This document shows positions 6,984 to 15,232 of a stretch of 64,000 bases of DNA, one piece after another. Position 1 is the first letter of the stretch. Each line of letters begins with the position of its first letter. This stretch comes from Epibacterium ulvae (GTDB lineage Bacteria; Pseudomonadota; Alphaproteobacteria; Rhodobacterales; Rhodobacteraceae). Position numbers and translations under genes: made by a program. The stretch lies in the NCBI RefSeq assembly GCF_900102795.1, contig NZ_FMWG01000001.1, positions 186,001 to 250,000 on the forward strand, given 5' to 3'. The notes beneath the pieces are model-generated. The model saw nothing but the letters and a program-made list of their open reading frames with translations, did not search any database and was not told where the DNA came from.

Positions 6984-8738
6984 GTGGCCTATAAATTCCT
7001 CCGCTCCATGACCCGTGTTGCCGCATGTGCGGCTTTGTTGGCCAGCGCAGCCCCTCCAGTTCTGGCGCAGACCGCGACAGATCAACAAATATTCCCGCGC
7101 GGGTTGGCTGGATCTTATCTGGCCGGGCGGGCCGCGACCTATGATGGCGATTTTTCCGCAATTGCGGAATACTACACTAAGGCTCTGGCCCGGGATCCAA
7201 GCAACGTTGCCCTCATGGAAAACGTGGTTTTTGCGCAGCTTGCTCTTGGAAATTTGCAGCGTGCTGCCCCTGTGGCCAAACAGATGTGGGATCAGGGAAG
7301 TGTTAGCCAGATTGCAAATATCGCAATGGTGGGCAGTCTCGCACAAGACGGCGACTTTCAAAGCATTTTGGACCGTGACCCCGAAACGCAGATGATCGCA
7401 GATCTGGCGGACGGATTGCTGGCAGGCTGGGCCGCATTGGCGGTTGGTGATGTCACGCGCGCTATGTCCGTCTTTACCGAAATGGCAAAAGAAGAGCGTC
7501 TCTCTTTCTTTGCTGATTTCCACCGCGCTTTGGCGTTGGCATCCGTTGGTGATTATCAAAGCGCAGAGGCGCTTTTTGCCAAAGATAACGCGCGTTTGGC
7601 GCGGGCCACACGACGTGCCGCTTTGGCCTATGTTGAGGTGCTCTCGCAGCTGGACCGCAACCAAGACGCGCTTGAGTTTATGGAGAAAGGTTTTGGGGTG
7701 CGCCTTGATCCGGGGCTCATAACGATCGCAGATCGCCTGAAGGGGGGCGAAACCTTGCCATTTGCGATTGCGGCGACGCCTCTTGATGGAGTAGCTGAGG
7801 TTTTTTATACGATTGGTATCGGGCTTGGACGGGATGCCAATCCAGATTATGCGCTGATGTATACGCGAATGGCGACCTCACTGCGGCCTGCGCATGTGGA
7901 TGCAGCGCTTCTTAGCGCAGAGCTGCTTGATACATTGGGCCGGTTTGATCTGGCTGTCGCGGCCTATCGCGCGGTTCCAAAAGATCACCCGGAATTTTTT
8001 GCCGCCGAACTGGGGCGTGCAGAGGCAATGCGGCGTGCAGATAATATCGAAACAGCGGCTGAGGTCCTGAGCAATCTGGCCAAGACCTACCCAGAGGACC
8101 CCGCGGTCTTTGCTGAACTTGGCGATGTTATGAGCCAGCGCGATGATTATGCAGCGGCGGCCGAAGCTTATGATGCAGCGCTGGCGTTGACCGAGGAAGA
8201 TGCACGAGGGCGCTGGCGCTTGCTGTACCTGCGTGGCATCAGTCATGAACGGTTGAAGCAATGGGATCAGGCTGAAAGTGATTTTCGCGCAGCACTTGCG
8301 CTTAATCCAAACCAGCCGCAGGTGTTAAACTATCTGGGCTATTCGCTGGTTGAAAAACAGATCAAGCTGGATGAAGCCCTATCCATGATTGAACGCGCCG
8401 TCGCGGTAGAGCCAGAGTCGGGCTATATCGTTGATTCACTGGGGTGGGTGCTTTATCGCCTTGGCCGCTACGAAGAAGCGGTGGGTCATATGGAAACCGC
8501 TGCAGCTTTGATGCCTGTTGATCCGGTTGTGAATGATCATTTGGGCGATGTATATTGGGCTGTGGGGCGTGAGCGCGAGGCTGAATTCCAATGGCGGCGC
8601 GCGCTCTCCTTTGTTGATCCAGAGGACGCAAATTCTGAAGCAGATCCGGAGCGCATCCGGCGCAAGCTGGATGTTGGTTTAGATTTGGTGTTGGAAGAAG
8701 AAGGTGCTGCGCCCTTGCAGGTGGCCAATGATGGTTGA
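6984..8738 (+). CDS. Exported TPR-repeat protein
   Basis: The 584-residue protein starts at GTG 6984, with GGGAGAG just upstream. It has a signal peptide (basic start, then AACAALLASAAPPVLA and a likely cut before QTATD). The rest is helical repeat. TPR-like units are clear around ALARDPSNVALMENVVFAQL (N-terminal part) and in the C-terminal third (ALALNPNQPQVLNYLGYSL, AVAVEPESGYIVDSLGWVLY). Such proteins act as periplasmic or outer-membrane-associated scaffolds, and a precise role cannot be assigned. Its end overlaps ispE by eight bases, so the two are co-transcribed. Confidence 0.9.
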   Translation: MAYKFLRSMTRVAACAALLASAAPPVLAQTATDQQIFPRGLAGSYLAGRAATYDGDFSAIAEYYTKALARDPSNVALMENVVFAQLALGNLQRAAPVAKQMWDQGSVSQIANIAMVGSLAQDGDFQSILDRDPETQMIADLADGLLAGWAALAVGDVTRAMSVFTEMAKEERLSFFADFHRALALASVGDYQSAEALFAKDNARLARATRRAALAYVEVLSQLDRNQDALEFMEKGFGVRLDPGLITIADRLKGGETLPFAIAATPLDGVAEVFYTIGIGLGRDANPDYALMYTRMATSLRPAHVDAALLSAELLDTLGRFDLAVAAYRAVPKDHPEFFAAELGRAEAMRRADNIETAAEVLSNLAKTYPEDPAVFAELGDVMSQRDDYAAAAEAYDAALALTEEDARGRWRLLYLRGISHERLKQWDQAESDFRAALALNPNQPQVLNYLGYSLVEKQIKLDEALSMIERAVAVEPESGYIVDSLGWVLYRLGRYEEAVGHMETAAALMPVDPVVNDHLGDVYWAVGREREAEFQWRRALSFVDPEDANSEADPERIRRKLDVGLDLVLEEEGAAPLQVANDG

Positions 8739-9549
8739 AGCCTTTGCGCCTGCAAAGATCAATTTAACGCTGCATATTACGGGACAACGAGGAGATGGAT
8801 ATCATCTCCTCGATTCGCTTGTGGTGTTCGCAGATTTTGGGGATCATCTACAGCTTCAGGCTGCTGATGAAATGAGTGTGCAAGTCACTGGTCCGTTTTC
8901 TTCTGGCGTGCCGACAGATCAGAGAAATCTGGTGTGGCAGGCCGCGGAGGCGGCCAATTGGTGTGGTGAGATCGCGCTGAATAAAAAGCTTCCGCATGGG
9001 GCAGGCATCGGAGGAGGGTCTTCTGATGCTGCGGCTGTCCTAAAAGCAATTGAAGGGTTGGGAAATGCGATTTCGTCAGATCTGCCGATTTCGCTGGGGG
9101 CAGATGTGCCGGTATGCCTGCGCGCAACTGCCACACGCATGTATGGGGTCGGGGAGGGGCTGACACCTGTTGCGCTGCCAGACCTTTACGCGTTGTTGGT
9201 CAATCCCGGTGTTCCAGTGCCAACCGGCCCTGTTTTTCAAGCGCTAGAGAGCCGGGATAATGCGCCTATGTCAGCGCAGATACCAATATTTTCCACCGGT
9301 TCAGATTGCGCAGCTTGGCTTTATGAGCAGCGCAATGATCTGGAGAGGCCTGCCATTCAGGTTGCACCCGTCATTGATCGGGTGTTGTCGGACCTTCGCG
9401 CAACAAAAGGACAACAGCTTTCTCGGATGTCGGGATCAGGGGCGACGTGTTTTGCGCTGTATCCTTCGAAAAAAGCGGCGCATATGGCAGCTTATGAAAT
9501 TGGCGCAGAACATCCAGATTGGTGGTGTCAGGTGGTGACACTGACGTGA
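8731..9549 (+). CDS. ispE: 4-diphosphocytidyl-2-C-methyl-D-erythritol kinase IspE
   Basis: IspE phosphorylates CDP-methylerythritol in the non-mevalonate isoprenoid pathway. Family features are MVEAFAPAKINLTLHITG at the N-terminus (catalytic Lys and Asn region), the GHMP-kinase ATP loop HGAGIGGGSSDAAA, and the C-terminal MSGSGATCFALY. Its 272 residues are slightly below the usual 280-290. I start it at the ATG at 8731; an adjacent ATG at 8728 is equally possible. It overlaps the TPR gene. A polyprenyl diphosphate synthase lies convergent nearby. Confidence 0.93.
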   Translation: MVEAFAPAKINLTLHITGQRGDGYHLLDSLVVFADFGDHLQLQAADEMSVQVTGPFSSGVPTDQRNLVWQAAEAANWCGEIALNKKLPHGAGIGGGSSDAAAVLKAIEGLGNAISSDLPISLGADVPVCLRATATRMYGVGEGLTPVALPDLYALLVNPGVPVPTGPVFQALESRDNAPMSAQIPIFSTGSDCAAWLYEQRNDLERPAIQVAPVIDRVLSDLRATKGQQLSRMSGSGATCFALYPSKKAAHMAAYEIGAEHPDWWCQVVTLT

Positions 9550-9561
9550 GGCCGTGTTGGC

Positions 9562-9640
9562 GCGGGGGCTCCCGCCTGCGGTGTGGCGCATCAAAGATGC
9601 TTCCCCGCAGTTGGGCCAAGCGCCGTGCAAAAGCACGGCG
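9562..9640. repeat. Mosaic palindromic intergenic repeat, copy 2
   Basis: Just after ispE, GCGGG-GGCT-CCCGC forms a hairpin, and the 13-mer GGGGGCTCCCGCC (9564-9576) is identical to 19897-19909. At 9610-9625 GTTGGGCCAAGCGCCG is identical to 2124-2139 and runs into a perfect 8-bp stem CGCCGTGC/GCACGGCG with loop AAAA (9621-9640). The stem differs from copy 1 by compensating changes (CGCCGCGC there), which suggests the hairpin itself is maintained. The element lies between the convergent genes ispE and the polyprenyl synthase. Confidence 0.75.
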
Positions 9641-9691
9641 CGGCAGCGCTTTTATCTTATCGGGCGGCGGGCACAGGTGGCTTGTTTTAGG

Positions 9692-10690
9692 TCAATGCAG
9701 ACGGGCCACGACGTAGTCAGCCAGATCAACAAGCATCGTGCGGATGGCTGTTTCAGGCAGGACATTCAGCGCGTCTTTTGCTTTTGCAGCCCAGACCAGC
9801 GCATCTGCACGCGTGGCTTCGAGCGTTTGATATTTCGCCATCAGCGCAAGAGCCTGTTCCAGGTCGCCGTCTTCCTGGCGGCCCTTTTCGATAGTCCGGG
9901 TCCAGAAGGCCCGCTCTTCATCTGTGGCCTGCGCAACGGCTTTGATCACGGGGAGCGTTAGCTTGCGCTCACGGAAGTCATCACCGACGTTCTTGCCAGT
10001 TGTTTTGGCATCGCCTTGATAATCCAAAAGATCATCCGCAATCTGGAAGGCAATTCCCAGTGCATCGCCATAGTCATAAAGGGCTTGCACCTGGGTATCA
10101 GACGCCTCTGCAATTACGCCGCCGACCTGTGTCGCAGCTGAAAACAGCGCCGCAGTTTTGCCCCGCACAACCTGTAGATAGATCGATTCATCTGTTTTCA
10201 GATCGCTCGCGGCTGTCATCTGTAAAACTTCGCCTTCGGCGATCGTGGCCGAAGCGTTGGCGAGAATATCCAGAACCTGCAGCGATCCCGTTTCAACCAT
10301 CAACTGAAAGCTGCGCGAAAACAGATAATCTCCTACCAGAACAGAACTTTTGTTGTCCCACAGAAGATTTGCCGTCGGCCGTCCTCGGCGCTGCCCGCTT
10401 TCGTCGACCACATCATCGTGCAAAAGCGTTGCTGTGTGAATGAATTCAACTGTGGCAGCCAATTTGACATCATCTTCACCGGCATAACCACATAGTTTTG
10501 CCGCAGCGAGTGTCAGCATCGGGCGCAGGCGTTTTCCCCCAGCATTGACCAAATGCGCAGTCACTTCGGGAATGCGCGGCGCATGTTCCGAGGCCATCCG
10601 AGTTTGGATCAGGGTATTGACTGCGGCCATTTTGGTGCTGAGCGTCTCAGCAAGCAATTCATGCGGTTTTTGAGTCACGACTTGATCCAT
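9692..10690 (-). CDS. ispB: Polyprenyl (probably decaprenyl) diphosphate synthase
   Basis: This trans-prenyltransferase makes the ubiquinone side chain. Both aspartate-rich motifs are present: LLHDDVVDES (first, DDxxD) and IADDLLDYQGD (second), plus the GGKRLRPML substrate-binding segment and the KTAALF block. From ATG 10690 it has 332 residues, and AGGAAAG precedes this start. An in-frame ATG at 10717 is possible. Chain length cannot be read directly; Rhodobacteraceae use ubiquinone-10. It is divergent from the DUF2007 gene. Confidence 0.9.
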   Translation of the reverse strand: MDQVVTQKPHELLAETLSTKMAAVNTLIQTRMASEHAPRIPEVTAHLVNAGGKRLRPMLTLAAAKLCGYAGEDDVKLAATVEFIHTATLLHDDVVDESGQRRGRPTANLLWDNKSSVLVGDYLFSRSFQLMVETGSLQVLDILANASATIAEGEVLQMTAASDLKTDESIYLQVVRGKTAALFSAATQVGGVIAEASDTQVQALYDYGDALGIAFQIADDLLDYQGDAKTTGKNVGDDFRERKLTLPVIKAVAQATDEERAFWTRTIEKGRQEDGDLEQALALMAKYQTLEATRADALVWAAKAKDALNVLPETAIRTMLVDLADYVVARLH

Positions 10691-10747
10691 CACTTTCCTG
10701 CCTGCAAGGCTCGACATTCTACCAAGGTTGCCCTTAGATCCATCCCT

Positions 10748-10966
10748 ATGAAGGAACTTTTACGCAGCACAGACCCAACGATCTTAGCCTATGCTTCAGC
10801 CCTTCTTGAGGGTGAGGATATAGACTGCTTTCAGATGGACGTAAATATGAGCGTGCTTGAAGGTGGCATTGGAATTTTCCCGCGGCGCCTGCTGGTGCGC
10901 GAAGATGATTTTGAAGCTGCGCTACGGGCGATGCGAGACAATGATATTCCGCTGGGGCGGGACTAA
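10748..10966 (+). CDS. DUF2007 domain protein
   Basis: The 72-residue protein starts MKELLRSTDPTILAYASALL and continues with EGEDIDCFQMDVNMSVLEGG and FPRRLLVREDDFEAALRAM, the layout of the DUF2007 (putative signal-transducing) family, which has a small alpha/beta ferredoxin-like fold. The function is unknown. It lies one base before the methyltransferase start and is surely co-transcribed. I started it at ATG 10748, since the longer open frame upstream runs into the divergent gene. Confidence 0.8.
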   Translation: MKELLRSTDPTILAYASALLEGEDIDCFQMDVNMSVLEGGIGIFPRRLLVREDDFEAALRAMRDNDIPLGRD

Positions 10967-10967
10967 C

Positions 10968-11741
10968 GTGGCGCGCACTGTCTTTGCCGAGCAAGACCTG
11001 AGCCAGAATTTGTTTCTTGGCGGTAAAGTCTCGTTATTGCAGCCAAAAAACGGCTATCGTGCGGGAGTTGACCCCGTTCTTTTGGCTGCCAGCGTTCCAG
11101 CCCAACCGGGGGAAAGCCTGCTTGAACTTGGCTGTGGAGCTGGGCAGGCGATGCTCTGTGTGAATGCACGCATTCCGGGGCTTAAGATCACAGGAGTAGA
11201 GCTTCAGTTCGCCTATGCCGACCTTGCCCGACGTAACGGCAAATTGAATGACTGCGCGCTAAAGGTGCATGAGGCTGATCTCACAATGCTCCCGGATGGG
11301 GTAAAGCAGCAACAGTTTGATCATGTCATCGCCAACCCTCCCTATTATCGTAAAGGGGCGCACAGCCCGTCCCAAAACAATGGACGACGGGTTGCGTTGG
11401 GCGAAGAGACGCCTTTGGGGCAATGGATCGATATTGCAGCGCGCCGTTTGCGCCACAAAGGCTATCTGCACGTAATCCAGCGCGCAGACCGTTTGCCCGA
11501 CGTCCTGATGGCCTCTGCTGATCGTTTGGGCAGTGTCGAGGTATTACCCCTTGCGCCGCGTGTTGGACGTGCAGCAGAGCTAGTGCTGGTGCGGGCGCGC
11601 AAGGGCGGGCGCGCGGCGTTTCGGTTGCACGCGCCACTGGTGCTGCATCTAGGGGCGCAACATGGCGAGGATGGCGTCGATTATTCTCCACAGGTCGAGG
11701 CGATTTTACGAAACGGCGCAGCTTTGGCGTGGCCGACCTGA
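10968..11741 (+). CDS. tRNA1(Val) (adenine-37-N6)-methyltransferase-like protein
   Basis: This class I SAM-dependent methyltransferase (257 residues) resembles TrmN6/YfiC. It contains SLLQPKNGYRAGVDPVLLAA (the family's N-terminal block), LLELGCGAGQAML (SAM motif I) and the N6-adenine catalytic motif NPPYYR. The start is GTG 10968, one base after the DUF2007 stop, and family homology begins there. The in-frame ATG at 10857 would overlap the upstream gene by 110 bases. Confidence 0.88.
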   Translation: MARTVFAEQDLSQNLFLGGKVSLLQPKNGYRAGVDPVLLAASVPAQPGESLLELGCGAGQAMLCVNARIPGLKITGVELQFAYADLARRNGKLNDCALKVHEADLTMLPDGVKQQQFDHVIANPPYYRKGAHSPSQNNGRRVALGEETPLGQWIDIAARRLRHKGYLHVIQRADRLPDVLMASADRLGSVEVLPLAPRVGRAAELVLVRARKGGRAAFRLHAPLVLHLGAQHGEDGVDYSPQVEAILRNGAALAWPT

Positions 11742-11879
11742 GAAGGGGCTCTTTTCCCTGCACCTATAACGTGCATTTTTCGTCAATTCGGGCAAAAAGC
11801 AGCCGATTGTTCGAATTTTAGATAAAGTTCTCGCAGCTGCAGCGTGACAGGCCGGTTGTGCTGTGGTCCACTCTCCTCA

Positions 11880-11897
11880 CCTCAATATCACTTGAGG
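11880..11897. promoter_or_regulatory. Short inverted repeat upstream of the DUF465 gene
   Basis: CCTCAA (11880-11885) and TTGAGG (11892-11897) flank TATCAC, 28 bp before the ATG at 11926. It could be an operator or a leader hairpin of the small-protein mRNA. Confidence 0.4.
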
Positions 11898-11925
11898 ACC
11901 CGACACTGCTCAAAGGAGGATAAAC

Positions 11926-12093
11926 ATGAGCCTTAGCTCACATCTGACCGAACTCAAAAAGAAACATGAGTATCTGAGCACGGAAGTGGAAACGGCACAG
12001 CGATTGCCGAGCACAGATGGCTTGCAAATTGCCGAGATGAAAAAACAGAAGTTAAAAATCAAAGAAGAGATTGCCCGCCTGTCCGAGCATTAA
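11926..12093 (+). CDS. YdcH-like DUF465 small protein
   Basis: The 55-residue protein reads MSLSSHLTELKKKHEYLSTE at the N-terminus, then a Q/P-containing turn and EMKKQKLKIKEEIARLSEH. This is the helical hairpin of the DUF465/YdcH family: two amphipathic helices, highly charged. AAAGGAGGA lies five bases before the ATG, one of the strongest ribosome binding sites in the window, so it is probably abundant. The molecular role is unknown. Confidence 0.88.
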   Translation: MSLSSHLTELKKKHEYLSTEVETAQRLPSTDGLQIAEMKKQKLKIKEEIARLSEH

Positions 12094-12130
12094 CAGGTCA
12101 TGCATCCCGTGACGTGAACAAAATCCTATG

Positions 12131-13024
12131 TCACGATAAGCCAGGGTCATCTTTGGATGGCCCTTTTTCTTTGCTGGCAAGTGCTGCGCAGAGGGCTGCA
12201 AGGGTGATGAGTATCGCGGCAAGGCCTAAACTGATCGATAGCTGTGCAATACCTGCCATCACAAGGACAAGCGTCGACAACAGCGGGGTTGCATACGATA
12301 GGGTGCCCAAAACCTGAATGTTGCCTTGTTTTACTCCGATATCCCAGACAAAGAACGCAAGCCCAACAGGCCCTAATCCAAGGCCCAGAACGGATCCCCA
12401 CCCAAGCAGACTATCGGGCCATCTCGTGTCTTCGAGCAGAAAATGTAATCCCCATGAGGCGACTGCGCTCAGCAGGCAAAAAAGAGCCACTGAACTGGTC
12501 GGGACAGATGCAAAACGTCGTGAAAGTACAGAATAGCCTGACCAGGTGAGCGCGCACAGAAGGGCTAGCCCATAGCCCGGCAGATATTGTGTTTGAAATC
12601 CAGCGCCTCCGCCGCTGACAATAAGCGCCGCGCCGCAAAACCCCAAAATTGCGCCAAAGTAATGACCTTTACGCAGGGTTTCACCAGGGAGCAGCCCTGA
12701 GAGTAGAACGATCAACAGCGGCCAGAGATATGCAATCAGACCTGCTTCTGCCGCGGGGGCAAGCCGCAGAGCAGAGAAATACAACGCGTGATAGCCAAAT
12801 AGCCCCAAAGCCCCAAGCCCGTAGACTGTCCAGGGCACTTGACGTAGTGCACGCAGATTTCCAGAAGCAGCCGACCAGAGCAATCCAAGACCCCCACCCA
12901 GTGTAAAACAAATCGCGTTCAACAAAAGCGGTGGCACCGGGGCTGACCCGACAGTGAACAGGGCAAGGAGTGCCCACAAGAGAATTGCAATAAATCCAAT
13001 TGCGGTGGCTTTGATCTGTGGCAT
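12131..13024 (-). CDS. EamA/DMT-family exporter (YddG-like)
   Basis: The 297-residue protein has ten hydrophobic segments and the two EamA repeats. The segments GYHALYFSALRLAPAAEAGL and IAYLWPLLIVLLSGLLPGE are typical of the YddG-type aromatic amino acid/drug-metabolite exporters. The substrate is unproven. It starts two bases after the stop of the LysR gene, so regulator and exporter form one transcript. The C-terminus ends in a basic/acidic tail (SKEKGPSKDDPGLS). Confidence 0.88.
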   Translation of the reverse strand: MPQIKATAIGFIAILLWALLALFTVGSAPVPPLLLNAICFTLGGGLGLLWSAASGNLRALRQVPWTVYGLGALGLFGYHALYFSALRLAPAAEAGLIAYLWPLLIVLLSGLLPGETLRKGHYFGAILGFCGAALIVSGGGAGFQTQYLPGYGLALLCALTWSGYSVLSRRFASVPTSSVALFCLLSAVASWGLHFLLEDTRWPDSLLGWGSVLGLGLGPVGLAFFVWDIGVKQGNIQVLGTLSYATPLLSTLVLVMAGIAQLSISLGLAAILITLAALCAALASKEKGPSKDDPGLS

Positions 13025-13026
13025 GG

Positions 13027-13968
13027 TCAGGACTTTTTGTTCAGTGGGATAATTGTAAAATCGTCTGAGACGTTCTTTGTCTTTTCAATTTCGCTAAAAA
13101 ACCAGTCATGAAATGCCGCAACCTGAGGCCTTTCAATGGCGCCGGGTAGGCACACAAAACGAAACCGCCCTTCTGTTTCGATGGCAGTGCGAAAGGGAGC
13201 AACAAGGCGACCCTCTTCCAAATCTTTTAGGATCATTGCGCGTCGCCCCAGCGCCACACCTATGCCCGCGATAGCGGCATCAACAGCATGATCGGCCTGC
13301 GAAAATCGTGTGCCGTGTTCTGGAACGTAATCAAGCCCCATAGCCTGAAACCATTGTGGCCAATCGGGGCGGTGCTCTAGAAACGAAAGGGAATCATCAA
13401 AAATCAAAGGGGCTTTGATCAAGCTTTCAGGCGTTGGAAATTGTTCTGCCAAAGCGGGGGACATCACCGGCGTCGACCATTCCTTACGCACGGGATTGGA
13501 ATAAAGACCATCATCATCATTTACGCCAAAGCGAATCGCAACATCCACATCGTCGCGTCGCAGATCAAGGGCGCGCAGCGTTGCCGAAAATCTGAGATCG
13601 ATATCAGGATGGCGACGGGCAAATTCATAAAGACGTGGTGCAAGCCATTTTGCGGTGAGTGCCGGACCAGCTGTGACCGTCAGCGTGGCGTGATCTTGTA
13701 GCCTCTTCGCGGTACGCCAAGCGTCGCGAAGCACCTGAAACCCGTCGGCGGCCCCTGGTGCAAGGGCTTTTCCAGCCTCGGTCAGTTCAACCGCGCGGTT
13801 CAGCCGCCGAAACAAGGGCATCCCCAAGTGGCTTTCCAATGATTTGATCTGAAACGAAAGCGCTGCAGGTGTCACATTCAGTTCATCCGCAGCGAGCGTA
13901 AATGACATGTGGCGCGCGGCTGCGTCAAAAGCGCGAAGCGCGGTAAGAGGTGGGAGAACATCACTCAT
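13027..13968 (-). CDS. LysR-family transcriptional regulator (GcvA-like)
   Basis: The N-terminal helix-turn-helix (LPPLTALRAFDAAARHMSFT followed by LAADELNVTPAALSFQIKSL) and the effector-binding domain with DVDVAIRFG are typical of the GcvA subgroup. From ATG 13968 it has 313 residues, the family length. The ATG at 14037 would add 23 residues not seen in relatives. No clear SD is visible for either start. The A+T-rich near-palindrome around 13974-13989 just upstream resembles a LysR T-N11-A box. It is transcribed ahead of the DMT exporter, which it probably controls. Confidence 0.9.
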   Translation of the reverse strand: MSDVLPPLTALRAFDAAARHMSFTLAADELNVTPAALSFQIKSLESHLGMPLFRRLNRAVELTEAGKALAPGAADGFQVLRDAWRTAKRLQDHATLTVTAGPALTAKWLAPRLYEFARRHPDIDLRFSATLRALDLRRDDVDVAIRFGVNDDDGLYSNPVRKEWSTPVMSPALAEQFPTPESLIKAPLIFDDSLSFLEHRPDWPQWFQAMGLDYVPEHGTRFSQADHAVDAAIAGIGVALGRRAMILKDLEEGRLVAPFRTAIETEGRFRFVCLPGAIERPQVAAFHDWFFSEIEKTKNVSDDFTIIPLNKKS

Positions 13969-14083
13969 ATTCAGATAAGTATTACTTAAGTGAAGTTCTG
14001 AAAAGTCTCGTTTGTCATGAAATATCACGTGCGTCATAAAGGTATCAGATCAAAACATTTAATCTGAACCCATGAGGTGAGAC

Positions 14084-14242
14084 ATGTTGGATGCGACAAG
14101 CCAAGAAATGATAAAGCGTGCGATGAAATCAGCACGGTTGGAACGCAGCGCTGCGTTTTGGGATCTGTGTGCTCTCGTTATGGGATATGTCAGATCTCCA
14201 CGTCGCAATCCGTCCACCACCAAGGTTTCCCGCTGGGTCTGA
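14084..14242 (+). CDS. Small basic protein, hypothetical
   Basis: This 52-residue ORF starts MLDATSQEMIKRAMKSARLE, continues with RSAAFWDLCALVMGYVRSPR and ends basic. GAGGTGA lies four bases before the ATG. It resembles the short Arg-rich, amphipathic helical proteins common in Rhodobacteraceae, but I cannot name a family. It lies between the divergent LysR gene and the convergent phbB. The support is the ribosome binding site and the plausible composition only. Confidence 0.5.
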   Translation: MLDATSQEMIKRAMKSARLERSAAFWDLCALVMGYVRSPRRNPSTTKVSRWV

Positions 14243-14269
14243 GCGCGCAAGGCTCTTACGGGATTAAAA

Positions 14270-14295
14270 AAGGGCCGCCCTATGGGGCGGCCCTT
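14270..14295 (-). terminator. Rho-independent terminator of phbB
   Basis: On the minus strand AAGGGCCGCCC, loop CATA, GGGCGGCCCTT is followed by a T-run (six T in total, then AA). It begins 28 bp after the phbB stop. The stem is 11 bp and perfect. Confidence 0.92.
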
Positions 14296-14322
14296 ACGTT
14301 TCACATCAAGTGCAAAAGTGAT

Positions 14323-15045
14323 TTAGACGACGAACTGCGCGCCATTTGCGGAAATGGTGGAGCCGTTGATAAAGGACGCATCGTCTGAAGCGAGGAAGGC
14401 GACACAACGCGCAATCTCTTCTGGTTCACCCAAACGACCAGCAGGGATACCTGCGATAATCTTCTCGCGGACTTTTTCAGGGACGGCCATCACCATTTCA
14501 GTGGCAATATAACCGGGGCAGATTGCATTTGCTGTGATGCCCTTTGCGGCGCCTTCTTGTGCCAGCGATTTGACGATTCCCAGATCACCCGCTTTTGTTG
14601 CCGCATAGTTAACCTGACCGAATTGGCCTTTTTGCCCGTTGATGGACGAGATCACGATCACGCGGCCAAAACCACGCTCACGCATGCCAGGCCAGATCGG
14701 GTGAACTGTGTTGAACACGCCGGTCAGGTTGGTGTCGATGACCTGCTGCCATTGCTCTGGCGTCATTTTATGGAATGGCGCATCACGCGTGATGCCGGCG
14801 TTTGCGACAACGACGTCAATGGGGCCAAGGTCTGCTTCGACCTGTGCGATACCTGCTTGGGAGCTTTCGTAATCACCAACATTCCATTTGTAGGTTTTGA
14901 TGCCAGTCTCTTCGGTGAATTTGGCGGCGGCGTCGTCATTCCCTGCATAGGTCGCAGCGACGGCGTATCCTTGGGCTTGCAGCGTCTTGGAAATTGACGC
15001 GCCGATGCCGCGGGATCCGCCGGTGACGAGTGCAATACGTGCCAT
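14323..15045 (-). CDS. phbB: Acetoacetyl-CoA reductase PhbB
   Basis: This NADPH-dependent short-chain dehydrogenase makes (R)-3-hydroxybutyryl-CoA for polyhydroxybutyrate and for the ethylmalonyl-CoA pathway. At 240 residues it has the family length. Motifs are TGGSRGIG (cofactor loop, residues 8-15), NAGIT, the catalytic Ser in ISSINGQKGQFGQ and YAATK (catalytic Tyr and Lys). GGAGGAAG lies six bases before the ATG. It follows phbA with a terminator-like hairpin between them, so it may have its own promoter. Confidence 0.95.
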   Translation of the reverse strand: MARIALVTGGSRGIGASISKTLQAQGYAVAATYAGNDDAAAKFTEETGIKTYKWNVGDYESSQAGIAQVEADLGPIDVVVANAGITRDAPFHKMTPEQWQQVIDTNLTGVFNTVHPIWPGMRERGFGRVIVISSINGQKGQFGQVNYAATKAGDLGIVKSLAQEGAAKGITANAICPGYIATEMVMAVPEKVREKIIAGIPAGRLGEPEEIARCVAFLASDDASFINGSTISANGAQFVV

Positions 15046-15182
15046 TGTGTTCTTCCTCCACTAGGTATTCTGTAGGTAATATAATTGCATTTAAAAACTG
15101 GTTTTCGCAAGCAAATTTCATACCTGCAATAAGGCCAGTTGGGTAGATATTCTTCAGGAATTGTAACGGTTTGGTCTCAAAA

Positions 15183-15209
15183 CAAAAGGGCGCCCGCATG
15201 GACGCCCTT
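15183..15209 (-). terminator. Terminator between phbA and phbB
   Basis: On the minus strand AAGGGCGTCC, a short loop, GGGCGCCCTT is followed by TTGTTTT, 24 bp after the phbA stop. One pair in the stem is mismatched. It probably limits read-through from phbA into phbB. Confidence 0.8.
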
Positions 15210-15232
15210 CATTATGATGTTATTTTAATCGC

